64,000 nt of DNA. Source: Annona cherimola. Its lineage: Eukaryota; Streptophyta; Magnoliopsida; Magnoliales; Annonaceae. The first letter of the stretch is position 1. Every line of letters begins with the position of its first letter. Below are positions 24,221 through 35,106 of this stretch, piece after piece. The position numbers and the translations under genes were made by a program. Location of the stretch: positions 59,090,008-59,154,007 of the forward strand of contig CM059973.1 in assembly GCA_030490835.1 (NCBI GenBank). The letters run 5' to 3'. The notes below the pieces were generated by a model, which saw nothing but the letters and a program-made list of their open reading frames with translations, made no database searches and was not told the DNA's origin.

Positions 24221-25907
24221 ATTAATTTGTTGGATATGATTGAGCTGATTTATTTGAATAAATTATCTACGACATATAAATAGTTTAATGAGTTGAAAAT
24301 TTTGAACTATTACGCCATAAACCAAATTAGGTTATCCCTTGGCTAACTAATAACTATAGTCATTACACTACACTATTATGGGTAAGTAATAGTATAATTC
24401 GAGTTATGTTCAACCTGTGAGGCTTTGTCCCAACTAACCCAACTCAATGTGTGGCGGATTATGATTGAAAATTTTCAACCTATAACCCATTAAATAATAT
24501 GTTTGTCATAAGTTAGTTCAACTATATGCCCTGATTACAACTTATAGGGTAAAAGAGTTAACATATTTTTTGAGATGGGTAATTATGTAAAAATAAAATA
24601 TATTTCAAAATTTCTTAATAGAATTTTTATATTTACAAAAAAAAAATTTCGGGGGGGGGGGGGGGGTGGGTACAAGTTGCACACATTTATTAACAATGGA
24701 ATCGATATTTTAATTAAAAATAAATATGAATCCTTTAATTAAAGTAAATTGCCAACGTTAGAATATTTAATCTTATTTTTATTATTCAGCTTGTTTTATC
24801 AACTCCATAATAACCCCGAACGAGATCTGTGTATATGTTAAATGGGTTACGGACAATAATTGAGTTTTTTTTTATAGATTCTTCGAAAAAAAAAAGTTAA
24901 GTTACTCTCAGGGTTAATCCCAACCTGTATTACCCGACCCAGTTACAACCGTCGGGTTATGCCCAGGGCAGTTTTGACATTGACCGTTTTACCCCCAGCT
25001 TATGGGCCGGAACCAATGACAGTCATTTCACAAATATATGCTACCTGGGTAAGATTATTAACTATTATACTGATGAGCGAAGGGTTTTCATATTTTAGTC
25101 TTTTTACCTATGCGTGTTTATTTTCTAGTTTACGGGTTTCATATTTTTTTAGACTCTATAAGCTTGCCATATTTGTATTTTAATCCATGCTGTTAATACA
25201 TCTCAGAAACACTGCGGTTAATTGTGTATAACTGCCGTTAAAAAACAGTTTTAGGGTCTGTTTGCTAAATGCAAAAATTCTAACAGCAGTGTAAACCTTG
25301 TTAACCCGGGTAATAAGATTTGAAAGTTGTTGTTTCACGTTTCAAATCAAGCTAACCTGTACGTCACAGACGCCTAACTCACTGCAGCATGCAACACTAA
25401 GTGGAGTTGGTAGTCACGCCAACAACTCAATAAGAATTCGAAACTCATTCACAAAATATGAATTATTGTTATTTTTAGAAAATCAAACCATAAATTAAGT
25501 TTAAAATATAAATTTAACCGTTGAAAATGAAAATAATAAAATTATGATTATATTAATTAATAAAATGAAACTGTAGAATGTCAAATGGCTGGTAAAATTT
25601 TTAATATAAATAGCTCATATAATATAATTTATATAATCTGAAGCATTATTTATATTTAATTTAACTAGATAAGTGTAAAGAAGTTTTAAAATATTATTAA
25701 AATTATGAAATTTTATTTTTATACGATAGAAATTTATTCTTTATAATTTTTGCTTATTCAATATCATTTTAAGTTCTGATTTATATAAATTTTATTATTA
25801 ACGGTCAAAATAACACTTTAAATTTAATGAACAGTGTATTTTTAAAAATCAACTAACAAACATAATTTTTAGAAGAATTCTTGTTAAGTTCTTATTAAGG
25901 AATTGCC
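24221..25907. other. AT-rich, no gene; G16 homopolymer at 24651-24666
   Basis: The G16 tract directly follows an A-run and is followed by TGGG. The frame 24959-25183 is unrecognised. Around 25254-25870 weak inverted ends ('tctgtttgctaa' and 'ttaacaaacat'-like) suggest an old MITE, but the boundaries are not convincing. Confidence 0.4.
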
Positions 25908-26172
25908 TCTGAAGCCGTCCCCTGATCCTATGCTCTCGGGAGCATTGAGCCTCAATGCTCCTGACCGCATATACCTTTTTTTTTATTATTTTTCGAAAGT
26001 TTTTCATGAACTTGTTAACCTAAGTGTATTTAAAAGGTAAAAATTTATACACATATTAAATACATATAGATTAACACTATTGTAAAAAAAATTTCAAAAA
26101 AATTTCAAAAAATAGGTGTATGCGTCCTGAAGTATGCAGCCCGGGAGCATAGGATCAGGGACCTTTGAAGCC
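25908..26172. mobile_element. Palindromic MITE (247 bp), 9-bp TSD with one mismatch
   Basis: tctgaagcc (25908-25916) and tttgaagcc (26164-26172) flank 25917-26163. Terminal arms 'cctgatcctatgctc' and 'gagcataggatcagg' are inverted repeats. Inner parts including 'gttaacctaagtgtattta' also pair with the right half. The size of the duplication suggests a Mutator-like origin. Non-coding. Confidence 0.78.
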
Positions 26173-26360
26173 TCCTTGTCCGATCGCCCATTAATTATGT
26201 GTGGGCGCATTTAATGCCCTGATAGCGAACTGTCGAGTTGTCTTCGGCAAAAATTGTCCTCGAGTTTTTATATAATCCAAACACGCCCTTAAACTGTTGT
26301 AATTTGTATCCCATGCATCCCTACATAAAACGGAAGGCTCGCTTGAAGCCTACAACGGCA

Positions 26361-26903
26361 AAATATTTTAGGGGTGAGAATCGGGGCGGGTTGGGGCGGG
26401 TTAGGGTGTGCCCAACCCTGACCCTCCTTTTCAAAAATCTTGTTTGACCCTTATTTTTATACTGGGTTGGGACAAGGTCGGTTTGACCATTACTTTTTTC
26501 TACTAGGTCTCGGGACAAAATTCGGGTCGACATCGGGTCAACGGGTTGGATAAAAACTGCGGGTCAAGTAAGAAATTTTTAAAAATTTATAAAACTATCA
26601 AGTATAAAGATAAATTTATATTAAATTTAACTACTATATGCTTGAATATATTACTAATCAGTCAAAGTAAATATAAATAATTAAATAAAACATGAATATT
26701 AGCATTGAATGAGGTTTTTTTTAATGTAAAATATCAGAAAACGGGTCAGCAGGTAGGTCCGCCCTGACCCGCCCCGCCATCCTTTTAAAAAACTAAAATT
26801 TGCCCCGACCCGCCCCGCCGGGTACGCAATCCCGACCTGCTTTGGTATTAAACAGGATCGGGTCGCGGGTCGACCCGGTCTGATTCCCATCCCTAAAATA
26901 TTT
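26361..26903. mobile_element. hAT non-autonomous element (527 bp), exact 8-bp TSD
   Basis: aaatattt (26361-26368 and 26896-26903) flanks 26369-26895. Termini are taggggtgagaatc and, inverted, tagggatgggaatc. Subterminal regions are rich in gggtc/gaccc and ggcggg/cccgcc words, as for transposase binding sites. Internal sequence is AT-rich and non-coding. Terminal sequence and duplication length both indicate hAT. Confidence 0.85.
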
Positions 26904-27858
26904 TATGTGACATCTGCCCCTTTAATGCTCCCATCCACTTCCTGTCCCGCATTAGGCATTAATGATAGCATGACAAAATATCCGATAGGATCCGAGGAGC
27001 ATAGGAAAAGTCGCTCTCAAGTATAACACAGTCGCTTTGCCTCGGTGGTGACCACATTTCGCGCAGCAGCTGGCGACGTAGTTTCGAAGGTGAGCAGTAA
27101 AAAATGGCAGCCGGGTCATTTTCTCTAGGAAATTCTGTTACGGCGTCCACTGGTAGAGATATTAAGAATATTGTACAGAAACTATTAGAATATTAAAAAA
27201 ATATTTGTAGAATAATGTTTGGAAACTTCATTATAGTACTAGTTGAGATAATATAATATATGAATAAAAAAATGTATAACCCAATGTCTCGACCCGGTGG
27301 GGTTACCTTTCACTCAATGTGTGGTGAAGTTTTAAAACTCAATGCCAGCATTTTTTGCATAGCAGCGTTAAAGAGCTATGTGGTGGTGTATTTTTTCTAG
27401 AAATTTTGTGGGAGTGTCCACCAATTGAATATTAAGGAAATAAGTATTAAGAAGAAATAGAATATTGATAAGATAATTGTAAGATTGATATTAAGATATT
27501 GTAAGAATGATCTTAGGTCTTATTGTAATACCAATTGTGATGATGTAATGTATGGATACCCATTCATAAAAAGACTAGTGTTTCATCGGTGGCATATTGC
27601 CGGTCTTGGTTTCAAAGTAAGGCAAGAGTGTTTCTTTACTCAATTAGGAATTGTGGCCTTAGTTTGAAATTGGAGTACAGGGTTTGGACGTATTGTTTTC
27701 TCATTAAAATTCAAAAGTTTATGATTTCCTTCATTTATATTCGAGGGCTTGTGGTCTCCTTTTGCAAATTTATACAAATTGTGTAGCTCAATTGTAATAC
27801 AAGTTTACATTAAATATATACTAATAAAAAATATTGTATCTTTCATTGCCCATAAAAA
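26904..27858. other. Unassigned, with a diverged direct repeat
   Basis: The phrases near 27117 ('ttttctctaggaaattctg', then 'gtccactgg') and 27391 ('ttttttctagaaattttg', then 'gtccaccaa') are diverged direct repeats about 274 bp apart. The following 400 bp resembles a copia-type solo LTR in texture, but no ends can be set. Open frames are unrecognised. Confidence 0.35.
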
Positions 27859-28415
27859 AAGTATTGTATCTTTTACCTAAGGAGGGGTAATTTTTCTTTT
27901 TCTTTTTTATTGAGGGGTAGTTTTTCTTTTTATTGATGTATACTATTTAAATAAATATGACATGTGAGTAAATTGTTTTTATATTCAAATACTCATACAA
28001 AATTAAAAATAAACCATTAATTCTATTTTAATTAAAATTTAATATCAACTCCCATTAAAAAGTATTGTATCTTTTACCCGAGGAGGGGTAGTTTTTCTCT
28101 TTTATGGATGTATAATGTTTAACTAAATATGAAATATGAGTAAATTGTTTTGTATTTAAATATGATTATTATTTGCAAAATTAAAAATAAACCATTAATT
28201 CTATTTTAATTAAAATTTAATATCAACTCCATAAAAAAGTATTGTATCTTTTACCCGAGGAGGGGTAGTTTTTCTCTTTTATGGATGTATAATGTTTAAC
28301 TAAATACGAAATATGAGTAAATTGTTTTGTATTTAAATATGATTATTATTTGCAAAATTAAAAATAAACCATTAATTCTATTTTAATTAAAATTTAATAT
28401 CAACTATAAAAATTT
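27859..28415 (+). repeat. Three-unit tandem repeat, period about 177-201 bp
   Basis: Units start with 'gtattgtatcttttacc' at 27861, 28062 and 28239 and end with 'attaaaatttaatatcaact'. Units 2 and 3 are nearly identical (I see one substitution), while unit 1 is more diverged and longer because of a duplicated T-rich phrase. The 2/3 duplication is therefore recent. Confidence 0.9.
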
Positions 28416-29129
28416 ATTTATTAATGTGAATTTCTAATTATTAAATTTACTAAAATATTTATTTTTAAATTAATATTATAAAATTTAAAATTATTATTTT
28501 ATCTAAATTTCTAGTATAAATATCATTTTTATGTTAAAATGTATGTATGATTTTAAAAATTATGTAATTATTGTAAAAATTAGCCCTGTGCATTAGGGTT
28601 AAATCTCAGCTAATGCCAATGGATAACAAAAGTATCAAATAGATTTAATTTTTTCTAAGATGATTTTAATAAGAAAATCTATAAGGGTCCATCCATTCAT
28701 TAGTTGGTAGAGGGGAAGTAAGAATGATAATATTTTTTAAAAATGTGAGAATGATATGAAATGATAGGGATAAAACGAAAATAAATACCATAATTGTGTG
28801 GGAAAATTAGGAAATATAAAGTAAAAATAAAAAGGCGAAATGGACACTAAATGCTTCCATGGGCATAAGCCTATAGGAACACATCTGACGTCTTTATTGG
28901 GTGGTTGGCAGCAGTAGTCTTTTGTTATTTTACAGAAGTTCTAATCACTTAAAGAAAAAATAGTAACGATAATTAAGTCACATAAATATTATTAAGTAGG
29001 TTTATAGGTGTAATAATGAAAAAATGGACACTAAGTTACTTTTTGATTAGTGTATTTATAATTTAATCCGAGTACATATTCTAATCCTAATTTCGAAGAT
29101 TGAAGATATAACAAGGTTGTTAACCGTTT
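28416..29129. other. AT-rich, no gene; family A relic near 28690-28820
   Basis: Words such as 'gaatgatatgaaatgata' and 'aattgtgtgg' match family A in inverted orientation. Nothing else is recognisable. Confidence 0.4.
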
Positions 29130-29425
29130 AAAACTTAGATTTTCCACGCCACTGGTGTAATACCCTGGTGGTAGTGGTATGCTATGTGAGTAGCAAGGGG
29201 CCGGAGTGTAGTTTGAAATTTACTCAATGCAAGTATAATTTCCTCCTAGATGTGGAGGTTTCACTCATAATGTCCTCTCGGATTGCGGAGGTTTTACAGA
29301 TTCTAACGGGATAGTGAAGGTTTTATTGATTCTCTACATGATATGAAAATTGTGAAAGTACTTAATTGTAATATCGTATATAACTTATGTATATAATACC
29401 AATAAAAAAAACTTAGATTTTCCAC
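29130..29425 (+). mobile_element. SINE (family I) with 18-bp TSD
   Basis: The direct repeat aaaacttagattttccac (29130-29147 and 29408-29425) flanks a body of about 260 bp with a degenerate tRNA-like head ('ggtggtagtggtatgc'), spaced 'ggaggttt' blocks and the tail 'ataccaataaaaaaa'. Same family as 1-169 and 41741-41967. Confidence 0.75.
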
Positions 29426-29469
29426 ACGTAAGATGTGATTTTTATGCAACCAACGCCAAGACGTATTGG

Positions 29470-29950
29470 TTAGTCCAAGGTCGTCGAACTTGGGCGGAAA
29501 TAAAAAAAATTGTGATTTGTGTGAGCCACGCTAGTCGCGCGTTGGCCACTTTTTAAAATTATTTGCCGTAGATTTTTATGTCCTCCTTCTTGGCACGATC
29601 TGTTTTGCACGATATCAACGGCCCGGGTCACTGCCACGCCATAAATTCCATTGAAAATGGGGATTGGATAGATGTGTACATCCCAATCGCTCCTTGGAAT
29701 CTTCCGGTGCCTCCAATCAAACGAGACAGTTCCCAGCACTTCCACGTTCCGATCACAAGACGCAAGCGGTTTGGATTGGCGGGCGGGGTCTCAGATCTCC
29801 ATCTCTGATGACGCCACTACTGACGTTGCAAGGCCTCAGGAGTTAGAGCCGTTCTCAGCTTTCCCCGTTTCGCAAGCCTCGCCACCGCGTCGTGCCAAAG
29901 CGCTCCTGCCCCCACACCATACTTTATGGAGCAAGTGACGTAATTACCCC
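29470..29950. other. GC-richer island without a clear gene
   Basis: Markedly higher GC and CpG than the surrounding DNA. Frames on both strands stay open for 76-91 codons, which fits composition alone, and no domain or splice pattern is recognised. It could be a captured gene or promoter fragment, or a decayed exon. Confidence 0.35.
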
Positions 29951-30049
29951 TAAAAAATCCGCAAATAATTTCATTGTCTGTTACATCGTCCATGGAATCA
30001 AATAATAATCCACGGGAGCGCTTCCCTGAAGCACTTCATCTATAATCTC

Positions 30050-30494
30050 TTCTCTTTTTAATACAGAAATGATAGATGGAAAATTTATTTTATCAATTGT
30101 ATTTAGTATCATTCATATTATTATAAAAAAAATTTATTTCTTTAAGATCACTGCATATAAGTCTTATCTACAAAAGTATAAAATCAAATGTAATAAAATA
30201 ATTTAATATTAAATATCAATTTTAAATAGTAATTTTAATATTTAAACCATCTACGTGGATAAATAATTTTATAAAATATTATTATATATTAATATATATA
30301 TCAATAGATCTAAATATTTTTCTCAATTTACACATAAATATATCTATTTTGAGCACATGTGGCCTATGCACATATTAGATTTTAAAGAAATTTGGTCTCC
30401 TAACTAAATAAATGATGTTAAATATAATGAATTGATTAGATTTTTTTTTATCAAATATCAAAATCTTAAAAATCACGAGTGTTACATAGAATTG
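30050..30494. repeat. Dispersed repeat family B, copy 3
   Basis: Family word order is preserved ('attgtatttagtatcatt', 'ggataaataattttataaa', 'caatttacac', 'gatgttaaatata', 'caaatatcaaaatctta'), ending near 'gtgttacata'. About 375 bp of featureless AT-rich DNA with a short 'gtgtatatatatacac' palindrome separates it from copy 4. Confidence 0.6.
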
Positions 30495-30870
30495 CTTTTA
30501 TGTACACTATTACATAGAAGTACACCCGTAGTATCCATCCACCCATGCATACTTTTTCCATAAAACAAATAAATTTTAATATTTTTGAAATTTTTAGTCA
30601 ACAAAGTTACGTCAGATGTGTGTGTATATATATACACATATGTTGACCTTTACAACGGAATATTTTGAAGAGCAATTTTTCTAAGCAACACCTTGATTTC
30701 ATACCATATTAGCCTAATTTATGAAACCAAACCTTTCCCTTATTTTTAAAATATTTGTTTACTCGAGAATGTTCTTAGCATACCGTTAAAAGTTTTTACC
30801 CGTTAAAAAATTAGATTGTTTAAAAGTAAATAATTCTCAAAGTATAAGAATGCTTTGGTGAACCTCCTTT

Positions 30871-31620
30871 TTTATGTAATTCTTTTAATTTTGAATGCTT
30901 ATAATTGATGTAAAATCTAATCTATTTATTGTATTTAACGTTATTTGTAGTATCTTGAAAACCCTTTCACTTGTCTATACCACTGTGTGCAGGCCTTATC
31001 CACAAATGTGCAAAATCAATATAATAAAATCATTTAATGATAAGTATATATTCTAATGTTGTATTTTCAACATCTAAACCATTAAATATATCAATTCTAC
31101 ATAGATAAATGATTCTATAAAGTATTATTATATTCTAATATAATAATCATTTAATTTTGAATATTTATAATTTATGAAAAATCTAATCTATTTATTGTAT
31201 TTAATATTATTTATAGTATCTTGAAAACCCTTTCACTTGTCTAGTGTTATTGTGCGCAAGCCTCATCCACGAATGTGTAAAATAAATATAATAAAATGAT
31301 TTAATGATAAATATATATTCTAATGTTGTATTTTCGACATTTAAACCATCTAACATCTCAATTCTATATGGATAAATGATTTTATAAAGTATTATTATAT
31401 TCAAATACATATGTGAATAGATTTAAATATTTTTCCTAATTTATACATGAATATACCTATTTTTGAGTAAATATAGCTCATGTATATAATTGATTTAAAT
31501 GAAATTCGGTCTCCTAGATAATTAAATGATGTTAAATACAAAGAATGAATTGAATTTTTTTATCAAATATAAAAAATTTAAAATTCGAAGGGTTTACATA
31601 AAACCACTTCTATGTAATCC
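30871..31620. repeat. Dispersed repeat family B, copy 4, internally duplicated
   Basis: Starts 'tttatgtaattcttttaatt' and ends 'aaattcgaagggtttaca', giving inverted ends. The first half is present twice in tandem, at about 30884 and 31151 (period about 266 bp), both containing 'aatctaatctatttattg' and 'gaaaaccctttcacttgtct'. Confidence 0.65.
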
Positions 31621-31732
31621 GGCGACTTAGAAATGGACCTGTTTAAAATATTTACTTTTCGGTGATTTAAAAGCTTTACTAGATTATAAAATTAAATCAC
31701 TTAAAAGAAAATAGATGTTCCTTTAAACTATT

Positions 31733-32104
31733 TTCTATAAGGAGAGCTGTTCCGGTGCAGCGTTACTGCACCGGAACAGCAGTGCAGTAGTCCAAAAATG
31801 GGCCCCACATGATCATGAAATCATGATCTACTCCACCCATTGTATTTAGAATAATGTATTCTATTACCATACCAATTTTCATCCAAATCAGATACTTTAA
31901 AGTTGTTATTTACATCAAACTATTTTATTACGTTGAATTTATACTATTTTCAGATGAGGGCTATATACATATCTGATTGGGATGAAAATTGGTATGGTGA
32001 TAGAATACATTATTCTAAATACAATGGGTGGAGTAGATCATGATTTCATGATCATGTGGGACCCATTTCAGCGATGCTGCACCAGAATATATTCCTTCTA
32101 TAAG
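31733..32104. mobile_element. Mutator-like MITE (354 bp), exact 9-bp TSD
   Basis: ttctataag (31733-31741 and 32096-32104) flanks 31742-32095. The arms are about 130 bp, highly complementary, with 'gatcatgaaatcatgatc' near-palindromes and 'ccattgtatttagaata' pairing with 'tattctaaatacaatgg'. The left end also holds a perfect 14-bp-stem hairpin (ctgttccggtgcag and its complement, loop cgtta). Non-coding. Same family as 35610-35981. Confidence 0.88.
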
Positions 32105-32139
32105 TGACTTAGATTTGTGATCTACTAAGACTTTTTTCA

Positions 32140-32266
32140 ATGTCATATATTTTTTTTATTATATTTCAATGAGCCAGTGCTCTCCCGGACTCGTTGTCGG
32201 AATTTCATACACGCATGCACGACATGATACTACTGGGCTGTGCCCAAGTGCATTTATCATGTCATA
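32140..32266 (-). mobile_element. Short SINE-like element (family II), about 111 bp
   Basis: atgtcata (32140-32147 and 32259-32266) flanks the body. On the minus strand the 3' part reads 'gagcactggctcattg' then an A-rich tail, matching 'gagcattggctcgatg' and the tail of the copy at 10548-10662. It begins only 36 bp after the MITE ending at 32104. Confidence 0.6.
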
Positions 32267-32811
32267 ACCATATTTCTAGCTAAATAAATCTTTTTTAACA
32301 CAATAATTCGTTGGATTTCATAAATTTACTAACTAGAAGCTAAAGCAAGTGATCTCTTGAAATTTTTTAAAGAACCTAGTCCCTTTTATTAGTTCTCTTG
32401 AGTGACATGGCTAATATAGATTACGAAGATTATTAAAATATCTTTATAGCATAATTAGAAAATATTATTTTTATTAAAAATAAAAAATTTATTCACCTAA
32501 ACCATTGCAAAAAAATTTCACATATGCAACAAAATTTTGTTCGCAGCCCACATATTCTAGTTGCATCTAACCTTCATATTTACAACAAATTATAATACTT
32601 TTGATTGCATTGAAGCATAATCACAACATATATGCATCAATTCTATAGCAAAATTGCTTGTGTTATAACTTAATATGTAACTATTTTTATAGCCTATGAA
32701 ATAGATTTGTTTGAGATTTTTGCATTGGTGTCAATGAAATTTGGTTGAATTATTATTCTAATATATTGTTGTTGCATAATTTAAAGAGTGCTACTTTAGA
32801 TTTTGCTTATG
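32267..32811. other. AT-rich, no recognisable feature
   Basis: No domain-bearing frame and no clear repeat boundary. Some 'gcataatttaaag'-type words only. Confidence 0.5.
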
Positions 32812-33672
32812 GGTGTGTTTGGATGAGGGCGTGTGTTTGGGAAGTAATAAAACTTTTAAATGAAATTTTTTTTGTATAAAATTTTCAATTGAGAGAAAAT
32901 GATGTGATATGACATGAGTAATGATGAGGAAGGAAGAAAATAAAATTAAAATAGATAGGTTAGTTATAATAGTAGTTGTGTAGAAATGATTGAAAAGTAG
33001 GTTAGTTATATTTGAATATGTGAAAAAATTAAAAATAGGATAATCGTGCAGAGTAAAAAATTTTAAATTGAAAAAATTTTATTTGAAAAGTTTTTCACTT
33101 ATCCAAACGCAGCCTTAGGTATAATTTTTTTTGAAGAATATCTGTTATAACTAAAATTTTTCAAATCAAAATCTTTTAATATCAAACTTTTCATTCTTTA
33201 CAATTTTTATCATATTTTTTAATCATTTATTCATATCTTACTATACAACTATCATACTTTTCAATCATTTCTATACAATTACCCATACAATTAACATATC
33301 TATTTTAACTTTATTATCTTTACTTCTCATCATTATCCTTATCCTATCATATCATTTTTCTAATTTTAAAAACTTTTATATCAAAATTTTTTTATTTAAA
33401 AGTTTTATCTACCCAAATGCGCCATAAATAAAAAAAATTTAAGCTAAGACTTTTTACTTTTGATGATTACTCTATTTGTTAATTATTTTTCACATTTTCT
33501 GTACAGCTACCATATTTTTTAATTATTTCTACATAACTACTTATAAAACTAACCTATCTATTTTAACTTTACTCTTTTTACTTATTATTACTCAAATTGT
33601 ATTTTTTTCTTTTAATTCAAAACTTTTACACTAAAAATTTTTCACCCGAAAATTTTATCACTTCCTAAATAC
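32812..33672. repeat. Dispersed family A cluster: one inverted and two direct copies
   Basis: The first copy (32812-33115) has ends 'gtgtttggatgag' and 'cttatccaaacgc', imperfect inverted repeats. It carries 'aaattaaaatagatagg'. The next two (about 33120-33425 and 33430-33672) carry the complement ('ctattttaactttat') and 'caaatgcgcc' / 'ctaaatacatta' ends. Copies 1 and 2 face each other, forming a palindrome of about 600 bp. Non-coding. Confidence 0.55.
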
Positions 33673-35106
33673 ATTACAAGTGATGTTAGTGTGTGAGACA
33701 ATCCCATCAGGTACAAGTACACTTTTTTTTGTCTCTATTGAAGTTGTTGTGGGGTCGAAGCTTTAGACCTCTGGGAGGCATGTGTTCTTATCCAGTATCT
33801 ACCTCCTGGTCATGCTTGCAGTACGACTCTTTTACAGTAAACATGATGCCTCGAGCCCAAAATAATATCCCAAACTCTTATCCCAGGTTGAAGTATCATT
33901 CTCTCAAGATATGTCATGATTGATAGAACATAACACAATCTTAATTTTGTATATAAACTCCTTGAAAGAAAATAAGACTTTTCCTAACTTTCAAATTTTT
34001 TTTGGAAGGTATCTTAACTTTCGATTTTATTACATCTTTTTTCTTTGTAGAAATAAATTATTACTACAATGAAAGTCTCACAAAAGAAAAGATCAAATAT
34101 ATCTCAATAATTTTGTAAAATGATTTTCTCCTAGCTCGACACATTAAATCCAACATCCAGGTACTGCTGCTTTGTACGAGTAAAATAAATAGTGAGTTGA
34201 GCTGATCAGCAGGTAGATATGCGATAACATGGAAGACACAATTTCTAGAATTTGTATACTGATAGAAAGTAGAAAAAACTGCAAAAATGCAAAAAAAACG
34301 ACAAAGTTTATAAGAGGATAATAAAAACTGAGCCCTAAAAAATAAGAATAATTCTAACAAGAAAACAGACCACGCATGCATATAAAGAGAAATAAATCGA
34401 GAAAGAAAAGAGGAAGAAAACATATGAACAGAAAAAATAAAAATAATGTTTTTAATATCTATTGCTAGAGTTTATCTTTTTAAAGAAGTTAAAGAGTGTG
34501 TTTGGTATTTTTCTCCTACTTATATACACACATTTCCATATAACTATCTTAGTTTATAATGATTTTTTATATCTTTTTATGCAACTATCTTATCTATTTC
34601 AATTTTTTTTTCTTACAAGTCTTAATGTCTCTTTCAACTTTTTTTTCATAGGGCTTACTCTCTATTTCAACTTTATTTCCAAACTTCAAATCATTGCTCC
34701 AATTATATCATATTATTATTACCTTATCTATTCCCAAAAAATTTTGGCAAAAATTTCTTGCAATTTCTCCCTCTTTTCAAACCCAAGTAATAATAATAAA
34801 AAAATTCATTTAGGGACCTGCTAGTGTTGGAAGTCTTGAACGGGAGGCTCGGAGTTGGGAATTGGGCTGGAATGTGAAACCCAAAGGAGGCCATTGAAGC
34901 TGCGACTAGAGCACGGCCCAAGAAGCATGCACTTGGGAAAATGCCTGTTCCAAAAAAGAAGTGTAACACCATGGAGGTGTACTATGGTGGTAATTTATGC
35001 TAACTCATTATTAGCTAATGATGAGTTTGACTATTCCCTCTCTCATTTAGGCGGTGCAGGAGTTTTTCTGTTTCTTCCCATTAGTGAAGGTATTTACTGT
35101 TCTCTC
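33673..35106. other. Unassigned; partial family A copy at about 34495-34760
   Basis: 33693-33923 is less AT-rich but unrecognised. 34495-34760 starts 'gtgtttggtatttt' and has 'ctatttcaactttattt', as in family A. 34800-35100 has frames of 82-96 codons on both strands with no recognisable domain. Confidence 0.35.

Noticed and set aside
26321..26890. Frames with Arg/Gly/Pro-rich products as genes
   Set aside because: They are readings of the ggcggg/gggtc subterminal repeats of the hAT element.
34064..34824. Frames of 119 and 120 codons as membrane proteins
   Set aside because: Their Phe/Leu/Ile-rich products come from AT-rich DNA; no motif, start context or homology is recognisable.
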